A DNA stretch of 64,000 nucleotides from Sphingopyxis sp. LC81 (GCF_000756375.1 NZ_JNFD01000009.1:1-64000), one strand, 5' to 3'. Numbered from the stretch's first letter, positions 36,662 to 46,303 are shown. Numbers and translations are program-made. Notes: generated from the sequence alone by a model not told the origin.

Positions 36662-37669
36662 ATGGCGACCCGATTTTTCTCCGACAATGCCGCGACGGTC
36701 CATCCCGCGGTAATGGACGCGCTGGTGGCGGCCAACCAGGTCGATACGGCCTATGACGGCGACGCGCTCAGCCAATCGCTCGATGCGGCGTTTTCGGAAC
36801 TTTTCGAAACGGATTGCGAGGTTGTCTGGATCGCGACGGGCACGGCGGCGAACAGCATCATCCTTGGCCATTTCGTGCGGCCATGGCAGGGAATCCTCTG
36901 TTACGAGGAAGCGCATATCGAGGTCGACGAATGCGGGGCGCCGACCTTTTATTCGGGCGGCGCCAAGCTGATGCCGCTGCCCGGGCGCGGCGCGAAGATC
37001 GAGACCGAAGCGCTGAGGACGCGCATCGCCGGAATCCGCCGCGACGTGCATCAGGTCCAGCCGGCCGCGGTCAGCATAACCAATGCCACCGAATATGGCC
37101 TCGCCTGGCGTCCAGAGGAAATCGGTGAGATCAGCGAGATCGCCAAGGGCGCGGGCATGAAGCTCCACATGGATGGCGCGCGCTTTGCCAATGCCGTTGC
37201 ATTCCTCGGCTGTGCGCCCGCCGATGTGACGTGGCGGGCGGGGGTGGATGCGCTGTCGTTCGGCTTCACCAAGAACGGCGCGATGATGGCCGAGGCGATC
37301 GTTTTTTTCGGCGGCAGCGGCGGGGCCGGGGTGCGCGAGCTCAAGAAGCGCGGTGGCCATTTGCTCAGCAAGGGGCGGTTCGTCGCGGCGCAGATCCGCG
37401 CGATGCTCGCGAACGACCTGTGGCTCGCCAACGCGCGTGCTGCCAATGCCGGCGCGGCGAAGCTCGCGGCGGCGTGCGGCGGCCGCTTGATGCACCCGGT
37501 CGAGGCGAACGAGCTGTTCGTGCGCCTGACCGCCGACGAAGCCGCGAAGCTGCGCGGCGCCGGGTTCGATTTCTACGACTGGGGCGAGGGCGCGGCGCGC
37601 CTCGTCGTCAGCTGGGATCAGGATGCCGAGGCGGTCGCACCGCTCGCGGCTGCGATCGGCGCATTGTGA
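36662..37669 (+). CDS. Threonine-aldolase-like PLP enzyme
   Basis: The protein has 335 residues and the low-specificity L-threonine aldolase (beta-eliminating lyase) fold. Features are FSDNAATVHPAV at the start, the substrate-site MDGARFANAVA and the PLP lysine in FGFTKNGAMMAE. It probably cleaves threonine or allo-threonine to glycine and acetaldehyde. Its stop overlaps the GTG of the following DMT exporter as GTGA, suggesting the exporter acts on a product or related amino acid. Confidence 0.88.
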   Translation: MATRFFSDNAATVHPAVMDALVAANQVDTAYDGDALSQSLDAAFSELFETDCEVVWIATGTAANSIILGHFVRPWQGILCYEEAHIEVDECGAPTFYSGGAKLMPLPGRGAKIETEALRTRIAGIRRDVHQVQPAAVSITNATEYGLAWRPEEIGEISEIAKGAGMKLHMDGARFANAVAFLGCAPADVTWRAGVDALSFGFTKNGAMMAEAIVFFGGSGGAGVRELKKRGGHLLSKGRFVAAQIRAMLANDLWLANARAANAGAAKLAAACGGRLMHPVEANELFVRLTADEAAKLRGAGFDFYDWGEGAARLVVSWDQDAEAVAPLAAAIGAL

Positions 37670-38628
37670 GTAGCGAGCAGCCACTCACGCTGCTCAGCCC
37701 CCGCGTCCTCTTGCCCTTCATGCTGGTGACTTTGATCTGGGGATCGACCTGGATTGTCATCACCGGGCAACTCGGTGTGGTCCCGCCCAGCTGGTCGGTG
37801 ACCTATCGCTTCGCGGTCGCGGCGATTGCGATGTTCGCCTTTGCCGCGATCCGCCGCGAGCCGCTTCTGCTCGCGCCGCGCGCGATGCTCTTTGCGGTGG
37901 TGCTCGGCATCGCGCAGTTCGCCTTCAACTTCAACTTCGTCTACCGCGCCGAGCAGCACATCACCTCGGGCCTCGTCGCGGTGCTGTTCGCGCTGCTGAT
38001 CGTGCCGAACACGTTGCTCGGCCGCGCGTTCCTCAAAACGCCGCTCGAAGGGCGCTTTCTTGCGGGAGCGGGGATCGCGATCGTCGGCGTCGGGCTGATG
38101 ATCCTTCACGAATATCGCGCCGCCGCGGTCGGCGCGGGCGAGGTGCTGCTCGGCACCATGCTGACCCTCGCCGGGGTGATGAGCGCGTCGACCGCCAACG
38201 TCATGCAGGGCACGCGCATTGCGCGCGCGCAGTCGATGGTGGTGATGATCGCGTGGGCGATGCTTTTCGGCGCACTCGCCGACGGCAGCTATGCGTGGAT
38301 CACCACCGGCCCGCCGGTGATCGAGCCGACCGCGACCTACATCGGCGGCGTGCTCTATCTCGGCGTGATCGCCAGCGCGGTGACCTTTCCGCTCTATTTC
38401 AACATCATCCGCGCGGTCGGGCCGGGGCAGGCGGCGTGGTCGAGCGTGCTGATTCCGATCATCGCGATGGGCTTTTCGACCGCGTTCGAGGATTATCGCT
38501 GGGCAACCCTGTCGATCGCGGGCGGTGTCGTCGCGCTGATCGGACTGGTGATCGCCGTCGCGAAGCGGCCCGAACGGCCATCGGTCAGCGGTAATATGGT
38601 GTCCGTCCCGGTCGAGCGCGAGAGCTAG
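37666..38628 (+). CDS. EamA/DMT superfamily exporter
   Basis: The protein has 320 residues and ten predicted helices in two EamA repeats; the first starts at LVTLIWGSTW and the second at about residue 165. I chose GTG 37666, which overlaps the threonine-aldolase-like stop as GTGA; an internal ATG at about residue 16 would cut the first helix. Family members export amino acids and other small metabolites. The stop is followed by an alpha/beta hydrolase gene 35 bp downstream. Confidence 0.88.
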   Translation: MSSEQPLTLLSPRVLLPFMLVTLIWGSTWIVITGQLGVVPPSWSVTYRFAVAAIAMFAFAAIRREPLLLAPRAMLFAVVLGIAQFAFNFNFVYRAEQHITSGLVAVLFALLIVPNTLLGRAFLKTPLEGRFLAGAGIAIVGVGLMILHEYRAAAVGAGEVLLGTMLTLAGVMSASTANVMQGTRIARAQSMVVMIAWAMLFGALADGSYAWITTGPPVIEPTATYIGGVLYLGVIASAVTFPLYFNIIRAVGPGQAAWSSVLIPIIAMGFSTAFEDYRWATLSIAGGVVALIGLVIAVAKRPERPSVSGNMVSVPVERES

Positions 38629-38663
38629 TTGTCATTGCTGTGTTGTTTCAGTAGGACGCTCCT

Positions 38664-39929
38664 ATGAAACATCTCATCGGCACCCTTTTCCTTCTCGCGA
38701 CCCTTCCGGCGGCACCCGCCTTTGCGCAGACCGCCTGCGCGCCCGGCACCTATGCCGCCCCCGACGGCGATTTCGTCGTGCTGGTGAAATCGCCCGCGGT
38801 CGCGGCACCGGGGCTGCGCTATATGTTTCGCGACGGCCGCCGCGGCGCGACCACCGATGCCGGCGTGCCGCTGACGTGCGGAACGGGCGACGTCGCCATC
38901 GGCGGCAAGCGCTGGGCACCCATCGCCTTTCGCGAAACCCCCGCGACCTTCGACAGCGTCGGCACGAAGATGACCGGTGTGCTGATCGAACCACCGGGCA
39001 ACGACGCCAAGCGGCCGCTCGTCGTCATGGTGCATGGGTCCGAACGCACTTCGCCGATCGGCGGCATCTATGGCTATGCGATGGCGGCGCAGGGGATTTC
39101 GGTCTTCGTCTACGACAAGCGCGGCACCGGCGGGTCCGAAGGCGAATATACGCAGAATTTCGAACTGCTCGCCGAGGATGCGGCGAGCGCGCTGGGGCAG
39201 GCGCGCGGCATGGCCGCGGGGCGTTATGGCCGCGCGGGCTTCTTCGGCGGCAGCCAGGGCGGCTGGGTCGCCCCGCTCGCCGCGACGCGGACCAAGGCCG
39301 ATTTCGTTGCGATCGGTTTCGGCCTCGTCGCCTCGCCGATCGAGGAAGACCGCGAGCAGATGGTGTCCGAGGTGCGTGCGGCGGGGCTGGGCCGGGACGC
39401 CGAGGCGCTCGTCGGGCGGCTGTCGGACGCGACCGGCAAGCTGCTGCTGTCCGGTTTCGCCGACGGCTACACCGAGCTCGACGCGGCGCGCGCCGAGATG
39501 GCGGGCCAGCCGTGGGCGGCGAAGATCGCGGGCGAACATAGCGGCGCGATCGCGCGGATGTCCAACGACGAGCTGCGCCGGGTCGGGCGCGCCCGTTTCG
39601 ACAATCTCGAACTCATCTGGAATTATGACGCATTTGCGGCGCTGAAGAAACTCGACGCACCGTTGCTTTGGGTGCTCGCGGGCGAAGATCGCGAGGCGCC
39701 GATCGAAACGACGCGCGGCGCGCTGCTCGGGCTCGCAAAGGCCGGCAAGCCGGTCGACGTCTATCTCTTTCCCCAGACCGATCATGGCATGTGGGAGTTT
39801 ACCACCGACGCCAGCGGCGAACGTCAGGTCACGCGGATCACCGACGGTTATCTGAAATTGCTCGCCGACTGGATCAAGCGCGACGCGCGCGGCGCCTATG
39901 GCCGCGCGGAGCGGCTTACCCCGCGCTGA
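38664..39929 (+). CDS. Exported alpha/beta hydrolase
   Basis: The protein has 421 residues with a signal peptide (first about 22, ending in APAFAQ). The alpha/beta-hydrolase domain follows, with [10 protein letters not shown], the nucleophile GGSQGG near residue 196 and the acidic segment [10 protein letters not shown]. The catalytic His lies in TDHGMWE near residue 373. The first 75 residues after the signal form a separate N-terminal segment typical of this periplasmic subgroup. The substrate is unknown. It overlaps the murA end by 14 bp, tail to tail. Confidence 0.87.
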   Translation: MKHLIGTLFLLATLPAAPAFAQTACAPGTYAAPDGDFVVLVKSPAVAAPGLRYMFRDGRRGATTDAGVPLTCGTGDVAIGGKRWAPIAFRETPATFDSVGTKMTGVLIEPPGNDAKRPLVVMVHGSERTSPIGGIYGYAMAAQGISVFVYDKRGTGGSEGEYTQNFELLAEDAASALGQARGMAAGRYGRAGFFGGSQGGWVAPLAATRTKADFVAIGFGLVASPIEEDREQMVSEVRAAGLGRDAEALVGRLSDATGKLLLSGFADGYTELDAARAEMAGQPWAAKIAGEHSGAIARMSNDELRRVGRARFDNLELIWNYDAFAALKKLDAPLLWVLAGEDREAPIETTRGALLGLAKAGKPVDVYLFPQTDHGMWEFTTDASGERQVTRITDGYLKLLADWIKRDARGAYGRAERLTPR

Positions 39930-41202
39930 TCCGCTCGATATCGGCGCCGACCGCCTGCAATTTCTCCTCGAGCCGCTCATAACCGCGGTCGAGGTGGTAG
40001 ACGCGGTTGACCTCGGTCGTGCCCTGCGCAGCGAGGCCGGCGATGATTAGGCTCATCGAGGCGCGCAGGTCGGTCGCCATCACCGGCGCGCCGACCAGCT
40101 GATCGACCCCGCGCACCACCGCGCTGCGGCCGCGCACGTCGATGTCGCAGCCCATACGCGCCAGTTCGGGCACATGCATATAGCGGTTTTCGAAGATCGT
40201 TTCGGTGAACAGCGAAGCACCCTTGCCCAGCGTCGCCATCGCCATGAACTGCGCCTGCATGTCGGTCGCGAAGCCCGGATAGGGCGCGGTCGACAGCGTG
40301 ACGGGTTCGGCGCGGCCCGACATCGCGACGCGGATGCCGCCCTTGGTTTCCTCGACCGTCGCGCCCGCCTGGCGCAGCGCCGCGAGCGTCGCGTCCATCT
40401 CGTCGGCCTTCGCGCCGACCAGCTCAACGTCGCCCTCGGTAATTACCGCGGCGCAGGCATAGCTGCCCGCCTCGATCCGGTCGGCCATCACGCGATAGGT
40501 CGCGCCGTGCAGCCGGTCGACGCCTTCGATCGTCAGCGTTTCGGTGCCGATGCCGTCGATATGCGCGCCCATCGCGACGAGGCAGTTGCAGAGATCGACG
40601 ATCTCGGGCTCGCGCGCCGCATTTTCGAGGACGCAGGTGCCCTTGGCGAGCACCGCGGCCATCAGCGCATTTTCGGTCGCGCCGACCGACACGACGGGGA
40701 AGGTGAACTTGCCGCCCGGCAGGCGACCGCCGCCGGGGGCGCTCGCCTTCACATAGCCCGAGGCGAGCTCGATCTCGGCGCCGAAGGCTTCGAGCGCTTT
40801 GAGGTGCAGGTCGATCGGGCGATTGCCGATCGCACAGCCGCCGGGCAGCGACACCGTCGCCTCGCCCGCGCGCGCGAGCAGCGGGCCGAGCACGAGGATC
40901 GACGCGCGCATCTTGCGCACGATGTCATAGGGCGCGACGGTCGAGGTCAGCGTCGTCGTGCGCGCGGTCATCACGCGGCCGAAATCCTCGGGCCGCGATC
41001 CCTCGATCGTCGTCGAGCAGCCGAGCTGGTTGAGCAAATGCCCGAACCCGTCGACGTCGGCGAGCCGCGGCAGGTTGCGCAGCGTCAGCGGCTCGTCGGT
41101 GAGCAGCGCGCAGGGCAGCAGGGTAAGCGCCGCATTCTTGGCGCCGGAGATGGGAATACGGCCCTTGAGTCGCTGGCCGCCGCGAATGACGATTTGATCC
41201 AT
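39916..41202 (-). CDS. murA: UDP-N-acetylglucosamine 1-carboxyvinyltransferase MurA
   Basis: MurA transfers enolpyruvate from PEP to UDP-GlcNAc, the first committed step of peptidoglycan synthesis, in the cytoplasm. The protein has 428 residues, about normal. The catalytic Cys is in GGCAIGNRP (about residue 123), the fosfomycin target. KNAALTLLP at the start is the UDP-GlcNAc site. It is monocistronic, and overlaps the neighbouring hydrolase by 14 bp at the 3' end. Confidence 0.98.
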   Translation of the reverse strand: MDQIVIRGGQRLKGRIPISGAKNAALTLLPCALLTDEPLTLRNLPRLADVDGFGHLLNQLGCSTTIEGSRPEDFGRVMTARTTTLTSTVAPYDIVRKMRASILVLGPLLARAGEATVSLPGGCAIGNRPIDLHLKALEAFGAEIELASGYVKASAPGGGRLPGGKFTFPVVSVGATENALMAAVLAKGTCVLENAAREPEIVDLCNCLVAMGAHIDGIGTETLTIEGVDRLHGATYRVMADRIEAGSYACAAVITEGDVELVGAKADEMDATLAALRQAGATVEETKGGIRVAMSGRAEPVTLSTAPYPGFATDMQAQFMAMATLGKGASLFTETIFENRYMHVPELARMGCDIDVRGRSAVVRGVDQLVGAPVMATDLRASMSLIIAGLAAQGTTEVNRVYHLDRGYERLEEKLQAVGADIERISAG

Positions 41203-41245
41203 CGGCTGTCTTTAGCGCATGCGCGATACCGCGCAAGCCGACTAG

Positions 41246-41707
41246 CTATGTGGGATGATGGTTCCCGTCGCCATCGAACTGCGCCTTTGCCTCACGTTCG
41301 CCCTTGCCCATGAAGATATAGCCGACAACGCCGAGAATGAGCAGCAATATGCCGAGCACCGGGACGTAGCCGTCGACCGCGATCCGCAAGGTCATCCACA
41401 CGACGGAAATGACGCCGGTCAGCAGGAAAAGCTTCTGGTTGTTCGTCGCGAAACCATAAGTAGCGCGGCCGTCGGGCGTCCGGACGCCGTGCACGCCCTT
41501 CTGGTCGAATGCATTGTAGAGATAGAAGCGGCCGCGCGTGCCGGGGGTCAGTTCGTCGGCGACATTCTGTTTGACGACGGCATTGCGGAGGGTGCGCGTC
41601 GGTCCGCTGTCGGGCTGAAAGGTGATGGCGCGAAAGACGGACAGGCCGCCGCGTGCACGCCGCAGCTCGGCGGATTCGACGCGTCCGTCGATGATCGATG
41701 TCGTCAT
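41246..41707 (-). CDS. Hypothetical protein with two membrane helices
   Basis: The protein has 153 residues. An N-terminal soluble domain of about 90 residues is followed by two hydrophobic helices (about 93-112 and 116-135) and a charged tail. It has no recognised domain. It lies 43 bp upstream of murA on the same strand and may be co-transcribed with it. ATG 41707 has the purine-rich GGGAGAGCCG about 6 bp upstream. A divergent DUF3011 gene follows across 211 bp. Confidence 0.75.
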   Translation of the reverse strand: MTTSIIDGRVESAELRRARGGLSVFRAITFQPDSGPTRTLRNAVVKQNVADELTPGTRGRFYLYNAFDQKGVHGVRTPDGRATYGFATNNQKLFLLTGVISVVWMTLRIAVDGYVPVLGILLLILGVVGYIFMGKGEREAKAQFDGDGNHHPT

Positions 41708-41918
41708 GTGTCGGCTCTCCCTGTTGCGGTGGCGCGACCCGGGGCGAAAGCTAATCGAACAAAGGCGGCAAGGAAAGCCCGATGATTGGTTAAGTCATCC
41801 TGTTCGCCGCGCGCTTTCTTCATGGCGTTGGTGCCAGAAATGTGAAACCATGGCGGCTTAGGCGGAATGCGTAAGGGCTGCGTTTTACGGAAAAGCAATT
41901 GTCAAAAAGGGGAAAGAC

Positions 41919-42914
41919 ATGCGGAATCCTGTCGTCGCGATCATCACCTCGCTTTCACTGGTCGGAACGCAGCTGGCGCTTCCCGTCGCCGCGCAGACCC
42001 GGCCCTGGCCGCCCACCGGCGGGCCGCAGATCCAGCCGCCCCGACCCGACCCCGGTTATGGTTATGCCGGAACGATCCGCTGCGAATCGCGCGGCAATCG
42101 CGAACAGCGCTGCTATGTGCGGACCGACAATCGTGTGGAGATCCAGCGGATCCTCGGCGGCGATTGCGCCCGCGGGCGCGGCTGGGGTTATGGCAGCGAC
42201 CATATCTGGGTGACCGGCGGCTGCCGCGCCGAATTCGGCTATGGCTATGCGAATGATGGTGGCTACCCGACCCCGCTGCCGCAACCGGTCGACGATTATG
42301 CGGGTATAATTAACTGCGAATCGTGGAATCGCAATTATCAGCAGTGCAATGTCCGGACGAATGACCGCGTCGAACTCACGCGCAGGCTCGGCGGCAAGTG
42401 CAACGCAGGGCGGCAATGGGGTTACACCAGCGATTATATCTGGGTCGACAAGGGGTGCCGCGCCGAATTCGGCTATGGCTACCGGAATGTGCGGCCGCCC
42501 GAAAAAGACAAGGACAAGGGGCCGAGCACCGGGCTGATCATCGGCGGCATCGTGGTTGCGGGCGGGCTGCTCGCCCTGCTCGCGAGCAAGAAAAAGAAGA
42601 AACCCGACGGCACGACCGAAGAAAGCGCGACGACGCATCCGCCGCAGGGGCCCGCGACGCTGAGCGCGAACCTCAGCGGCCTGCCGAGCGCGGCGCGGCC
42701 GTCGGTGCAGAATTGCATGACCGATGCGGCGCGGCAGATCGGCATCACCGGCGGCACCCGGCTGTCGTATGACAAGCTGGTGTCGCTCGAACAGGGCAAT
42801 GGCGGCTGGCGCATTCGTGCGACGATGACCGCGACCTATCCCGACGGCGCAAAGCAGGTCGAGATGTATTGCCGCGCGACGCCCAGCGAGATCATCCAGC
42901 TCGACTTTACCTGA
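41919..42914 (+). CDS. Exported protein with two DUF3011 domains
   Basis: The protein has 331 residues with a signal peptide (about 1-25, ending in VAAQT). Two DUF3011 repeats lie at about 48-107 and 130-187; each has GYxGxIxCES, a basic Cys-rich middle and CRAEFGYGY. A single hydrophobic helix (about 205-225) followed by KKKKK lies in the middle, and the C-terminal 90 residues hold a separate Cys-containing domain. Function is unknown. AAAAAGGGGAAAG precedes ATG 41919. Confidence 0.85.
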   Translation: MRNPVVAIITSLSLVGTQLALPVAAQTRPWPPTGGPQIQPPRPDPGYGYAGTIRCESRGNREQRCYVRTDNRVEIQRILGGDCARGRGWGYGSDHIWVTGGCRAEFGYGYANDGGYPTPLPQPVDDYAGIINCESWNRNYQQCNVRTNDRVELTRRLGGKCNAGRQWGYTSDYIWVDKGCRAEFGYGYRNVRPPEKDKDKGPSTGLIIGGIVVAGGLLALLASKKKKKPDGTTEESATTHPPQGPATLSANLSGLPSAARPSVQNCMTDAARQIGITGGTRLSYDKLVSLEQGNGGWRIRATMTATYPDGAKQVEMYCRATPSEIIQLDFT

Positions 42915-42930
42915 GGTCGGGCTAATCCCG

Positions 42931-42964
42931 GTCCGTCATCCCCGCCTGCGCCGGGATGACGGAC
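42931..42964. repeat. Short dispersed palindrome (GTCATCCC type)
   Basis: GTCCGTCATCCC (42931-42942) and GGGATGACGGAC (42953-42964) are perfect 12-bp inverted arms around a 10-bp GC loop. The GTCATCCC core also occurs in the repeat at 59806-59880. This lies 17 bp after the DUF3011 gene stop and could also act as an attenuating hairpin. Confidence 0.75.
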
Positions 42965-42995
42965 GGTCTGGGACGTAGCGGGAGCCGGAATCATC

Positions 42996-43910
42996 ATGCG
43001 AAACGCCGGCCCGGCTGCGGCGCTCTGGTCGCGGGCCTATCTGCTGCTGACGTTCACCGCGCTTTTCTGGGCGGGCAATTCGATCGTCGGGCGCGCCGCG
43101 CGCGACCTCGTGCCGCCGGCGGCACTGTCTTTCTGGCGCTGGACCATCGCGCTCGCACTGCTGCTCCCGCTGGCCTGGCCGCACCTCCGGCGCGACTGGC
43201 CGGTACTGCGGACAAGCTGGCCGATCGTCATGATCTTGGGCGCGCTGGCGATCGGCGCGTTCAACATCCTGCTCTACACCGGCCTGCAAAGCACCACCGC
43301 GCTCAATTCGATGCTGATTCAGTCGGCGCAGCCGGCGCTGATCCTGATCATCGGGGCGCTGGTGATGGGCGACGGTACGAGCTTGCGCCAGGTCGCGGGC
43401 GTGCCGATCTCGCTCGCGGGAGTGCTCATCATCATCGGCCGCGGCGATCCCGGGATAGTGTGGGCCATGCGGTTCAATATCGGCGATGCGATCATCGGCG
43501 TCGCGGTGATCTTGTGGGCGCTCTATTCGGTGCTGCTCCGCCGCCGGCCGCCGGTCCATCCGCTCAGCTTTCTGGCGGCCTCGATCATGGTCGGCATCGT
43601 CGTCATCGCGCCGGTCTATGCGCTCGAACTTGCGTCGGGCCGACTGATCGTCCCGGTGGCTGGGAGCGCGCTGGCGATCGCCTATGTCTCGGTTTTTCCA
43701 TCCTTCCTCGCCTATCTCTTCTTCAATCGCGGGGTTGAGTTGATCGGCTCGGCGGCGACGGGACAGTATATGAATGTGATGCCGCTGATGGGTGCGGGGT
43801 TGGCGATGCTGTTCCTTGGCGAAATGCTGCACCTGTTCCACATCATCGGGCTGGCGCTGATCGTCGCGGGCATATGGGTCGCGGGGCGCCCTGCGCCGCC
43901 CGCGGCTTAG
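42996..43910 (+). CDS. EamA/DMT superfamily exporter
   Basis: The protein has 304 residues and ten predicted membrane helices in two EamA repeats. The first opens with LFWAGNSIVGRAAR, and the second ends in GLALIVAGIWVAG. It differs from the DMT gene at 37666, so the two are not a recent duplication. The substrate is not predictable. GGGAGCC precedes ATG 42996. Its end overlaps the HCCA isomerase gene by 4 bp, tail to tail. Confidence 0.88.
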   Translation: MRNAGPAAALWSRAYLLLTFTALFWAGNSIVGRAARDLVPPAALSFWRWTIALALLLPLAWPHLRRDWPVLRTSWPIVMILGALAIGAFNILLYTGLQSTTALNSMLIQSAQPALILIIGALVMGDGTSLRQVAGVPISLAGVLIIIGRGDPGIVWAMRFNIGDAIIGVAVILWALYSVLLRRRPPVHPLSFLAASIMVGIVVIAPVYALELASGRLIVPVAGSALAIAYVSVFPSFLAYLFFNRGVELIGSAATGQYMNVMPLMGAGLAMLFLGEMLHLFHIIGLALIVAGIWVAGRPAPPAA

Positions 43911-44512
43911 CGGCGAAGCGCTTCCTCGACCTGCGCGAGCCGGTCCTTGCCGAAGAAGATTTCGCCGCCGACGAAAAAGGTCGGAATGCCGAACACGCCG
44001 CGTGCGACCGCTACTTCGGTGTTCTGGGCCAGCTTTGCCTTGATCTCGGGCTCCTGCGTGCGCGCGAGCAGCGCGGGGCCGTCGAAGCCGTTCGCCGACA
44101 GGAACGCCGCGATCACCTCGGGATCGTCCATCTTCAGCCCTTCCTCCCACATCGCCCGGTTCACCGCGTCGACATAATCGTCGAGCGTGCCCTCATCCTC
44201 GGCGACGATCGCGCCACGCATGATCGTCAGCGTGTTGACGGGGAAGTGCGGGTTGATGCGGAATTTCGTGAGGCCGTGCCTTTCGATGAAGCGCCGCATT
44301 TCGAGATTTTCATAAGCGAGCTTCGCGGGGGCGTCGGCATATTGGATCATCGGCGCCTTGTTGCCCGTCGCCTTGAATATCCCGCCGAGCAGGCACGGCG
44401 TGATGATCAGGTCGGCGCCGGTGCGGTCGAGCAGTTCGGGCAGCGCTTTCATGCACAGATAGGCGTTGGGGCTGCCGAAATCGAAGATGAGTTCGAGCGA
44501 TTTGGTCACCAT
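43907..44512 (-). CDS. 2-hydroxychromene-2-carboxylate isomerase family protein
   Basis: The protein has 201 residues and a DsbA/kappa-GST-like thioredoxin fold, as in HCCA isomerases of aromatic breakdown. The segment FDFGSPNAYL replaces the CxxC with a Ser, as in this family, and GVFGIPTFFVGGE is the cis-Pro loop. ATG 44512 overlaps the end of the SDR gene by 7 bp. The pair may degrade or detoxify an aromatic or glutathione-linked compound. Confidence 0.85.
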   Translation of the reverse strand: MVTKSLELIFDFGSPNAYLCMKALPELLDRTGADLIITPCLLGGIFKATGNKAPMIQYADAPAKLAYENLEMRRFIERHGLTKFRINPHFPVNTLTIMRGAIVAEDEGTLDDYVDAVNRAMWEEGLKMDDPEVIAAFLSANGFDGPALLARTQEPEIKAKLAQNTEVAVARGVFGIPTFFVGGEIFFGKDRLAQVEEALRR

Positions 44513-45237
44513 TTTTCTCCCCAGGGACGGAGGTCGAGTTCGTGGGTCCACGCGCTTTTCGGCTGTTTGTGGAGCATCACATAATTGGCGGCGATCGCGG
44601 CCGGATTGAGGATCAGATCTTGCGCCTTGGCGTTGTCGAAATCGGGATGGCGCCCCTTGATGAAATCGGTGTCGATCGCGCCGTCGATGATTGTGTGCGC
44701 GACGTGGATGCCTTGCGGCCCCAGCTCGCGCGCCATCGACTGGGCGAGCATCCGGAGAGCGGCTTTGGCGCCCGAGAAGGCCGAAAAGCCCGATCCGCCG
44801 CGCAGGCTCGCGGTCGCGCCGGTGAAGATGATCGTGCCGCGGCCGCGGGGCTGCATGTGCTTCGCCGCCTCGCGTCCCATCAGGAAACCGCCGAGGCACG
44901 CCATTTCCCAGACCTTGGTGTAAACGCGCACCGTCGTTTCGGTGATCGGAAAGTTCACATTGGCGCCGATGTTGAACACCGCGACCTCGACCGGGCCGAC
45001 CTCGGCCTCGACCCGGTCGAACAGCGCGACCATCGCGTCTTCTTCGCGCGCGTCGCCGGGAAAGGCGCGCGCCTGATGGCCCTCATCGCGGATCGACTGC
45101 GCGAGCGCTTCGAGCTGGTCGGCGTTGCGTGTCCGGCGGTTGACGCAGGCGGTGAGGCCCTCGGCGGCAAAGGCGCGGGCGATGGCGCCGCCGGTGGCAT
45201 CGCCGGCTCCGATGATGACGGCTGCGGGTTTGGGCAT
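44506..45237 (-). CDS. SDR family oxidoreductase lacking the catalytic Tyr
   Basis: The protein has 243 residues with a Rossmann fold and an unusual cofactor loop (GAGDATGGAI instead of TGxxxGIG). The catalytic Tyr of YxxxK is Phe here: FSGAK around residues 155-159. The preceding TGATASLRGG holds the Ser. I have seen a similar Phe form in related SDR proteins, so it may be a subfamily trait, not a mutation. It forms an operon with the HCCA isomerase and is divergent from the HxlR regulator. Confidence 0.85.
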   Translation of the reverse strand: MPKPAAVIIGAGDATGGAIARAFAAEGLTACVNRRTRNADQLEALAQSIRDEGHQARAFPGDAREEDAMVALFDRVEAEVGPVEVAVFNIGANVNFPITETTVRVYTKVWEMACLGGFLMGREAAKHMQPRGRGTIIFTGATASLRGGSGFSAFSGAKAALRMLAQSMARELGPQGIHVAHTIIDGAIDTDFIKGRHPDFDNAKAQDLILNPAAIAANYVMLHKQPKSAWTHELDLRPWGEKW

Positions 45238-45263
45238 GAGCGACTCTCCTCTTGCGTGCGATA

Positions 45264-45286
45264 GTAACTATGATAATCATAGTGAC
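45264..45286. promoter_or_regulatory. Operator palindrome of the HxlR regulator
   Basis: ACTATGAT-A-ATCATAGT (45267-45283) is a perfect 8-1-8 palindrome, and the outer bases GT/AC extend it to 11-1-11 with one mismatched pair. It lies between the divergent SDR (start 45237) and HxlR (start 45318) genes, about 30 bp from each. HxlR-type repressors bind dyads of this size at divergent promoters. Confidence 0.7.
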
Positions 45287-45317
45287 AAGCGATATTTTCT
45301 GGGAGAAGTGGAAACGC

Positions 45318-45809
45318 ATGCCCAAACGCGCGGATCTGTCGGACACATTATGCCCCGTCGGCCGGTCGGCCGAGTTGCTCGGCGACCGCGCGGTGCTGCT
45401 GATCCTGCGGGAGCTTCTCTTCGGGCGGCGGCGCTTCGAATTGATCGCGGCGAACACCGGGCTGGGACCGCAGCTCGTCTCCGCGCGGCTCAAGATGCTG
45501 GTTGCCGAGGGCGTTGCCGAACGCCGCGCCTATAGCGAGCGGCCGCTACGGCACGACTATTGGCTGACCGACAAGGGCAAGGCGCTGTTCGATGTGCTCT
45601 ACGCGATGCGTAACTGGTCCGAACGCTGGGCTTACGAACCTGGTGAAACGGGTGACGGGCCAGCGATCCGCTATGTCCACCGGACGTGCGGCGCCGATGT
45701 CGGGACGGCGAAAATCTGTCCGAGGTGTGGCGCGGAACTGGGTTATGGCGATTTGAAAGGCGAGCCGTCGCCTGCGCTCAAGGCCGAGCAGGTCTCGCGA
45801 ACGGGTTAG
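45318..45809 (+). CDS. HxlR family transcriptional regulator
   Basis: The protein has 163 residues. Residues 8-100 are a winged helix of the HxlR type (CPVGRSAELLGDRAVLLILREL), typical of regulators that respond to reactive aldehydes, quinones or oxidants. The C-terminal 60 residues include a Cys-rich pattern, CGADVG-CPRCG, that may bind zinc or sense oxidants. ATG 45318 begins the conserved part; longer in-frame starts are unlikely. It is divergent from the SDR-HCCA pair. Confidence 0.9.
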   Translation: MPKRADLSDTLCPVGRSAELLGDRAVLLILRELLFGRRRFELIAANTGLGPQLVSARLKMLVAEGVAERRAYSERPLRHDYWLTDKGKALFDVLYAMRNWSERWAYEPGETGDGPAIRYVHRTCGADVGTAKICPRCGAELGYGDLKGEPSPALKAEQVSRTG

Positions 45810-45810
45810 A

Positions 45811-46176
45811 TCAGGCTTTTTCCAGTGTGCATTGCAGCGGGTGCTGGTTCTGCCGCGCGGCGTCCATCACCTGATTGACCTTGGTCTCGGCGACCTCATA
45901 GCTGAACACGCCGCAGACGCCGACGCCCTGCTGGTGGACGTGCAGCATCACCTGCGTCGCCTGTTCGATGTCCATGTTGAAAAAGCGCTGCAGCACCATC
46001 ACGACGAATTCCATCGGCGTGTAGTCGTCGTTGAGCAGCAGCACCTTGTACATCGAGGGCTTTTTGGCCTTCGCACGCGTGCGCGTCGCGATGCCGACGC
46101 CCGGGGTGCCGGGCGAGCCATCGTCCTTGTCCGCCATGGCGCGGACAGGCTGGGTGGTCGAAACGGGAAACATCAT
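45811..46176 (-). CDS. clpS: ATP-dependent Clp protease adaptor ClpS
   Basis: ClpS delivers N-degron substrates to ClpAP. The protein has up to 121 residues with the conserved core [17 protein letters not shown] and [10 protein letters not shown], from about residue 43. The N-terminal extension is flexible. The start is uncertain: ATG 46176 gives the longest form and ATG 46137 a more conventional one; neither has a good ribosome-binding site. The neighbouring clpA is not in the window. It is tail-to-tail with the HxlR gene. Confidence 0.93.
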   Translation of the reverse strand: MMFPVSTTQPVRAMADKDDGSPGTPGVGIATRTRAKAKKPSMYKVLLLNDDYTPMEFVVMVLQRFFNMDIEQATQVMLHVHQQGVGVCGVFSYEVAETKVNQVMDAARQNQHPLQCTLEKA

Positions 46177-46263
46177 GGGCAGGAATATCGCAAGCCGCGG
46201 GCGAAGCGCAAGAGGCGCGGTCGCGGATTTTAACCTCTTGTTCGCCAGCCGGATCGGGTGGCC

Positions 46264-46303
46264 GCAAACAAGAACCGCCCGCTTCCCTGGGGAAGCGAGC
46301 GGC
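46264..46303 (-). terminator. Probable terminator of the phasin gene
   Basis: On the minus strand CCGC..GCTTCCC and GGGAAGC..GCGG form a stem (46275-46302), followed by the T-rich TTCTTGTTT. It lies about 75 bp after the phasin stop codon. Confidence 0.6.
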
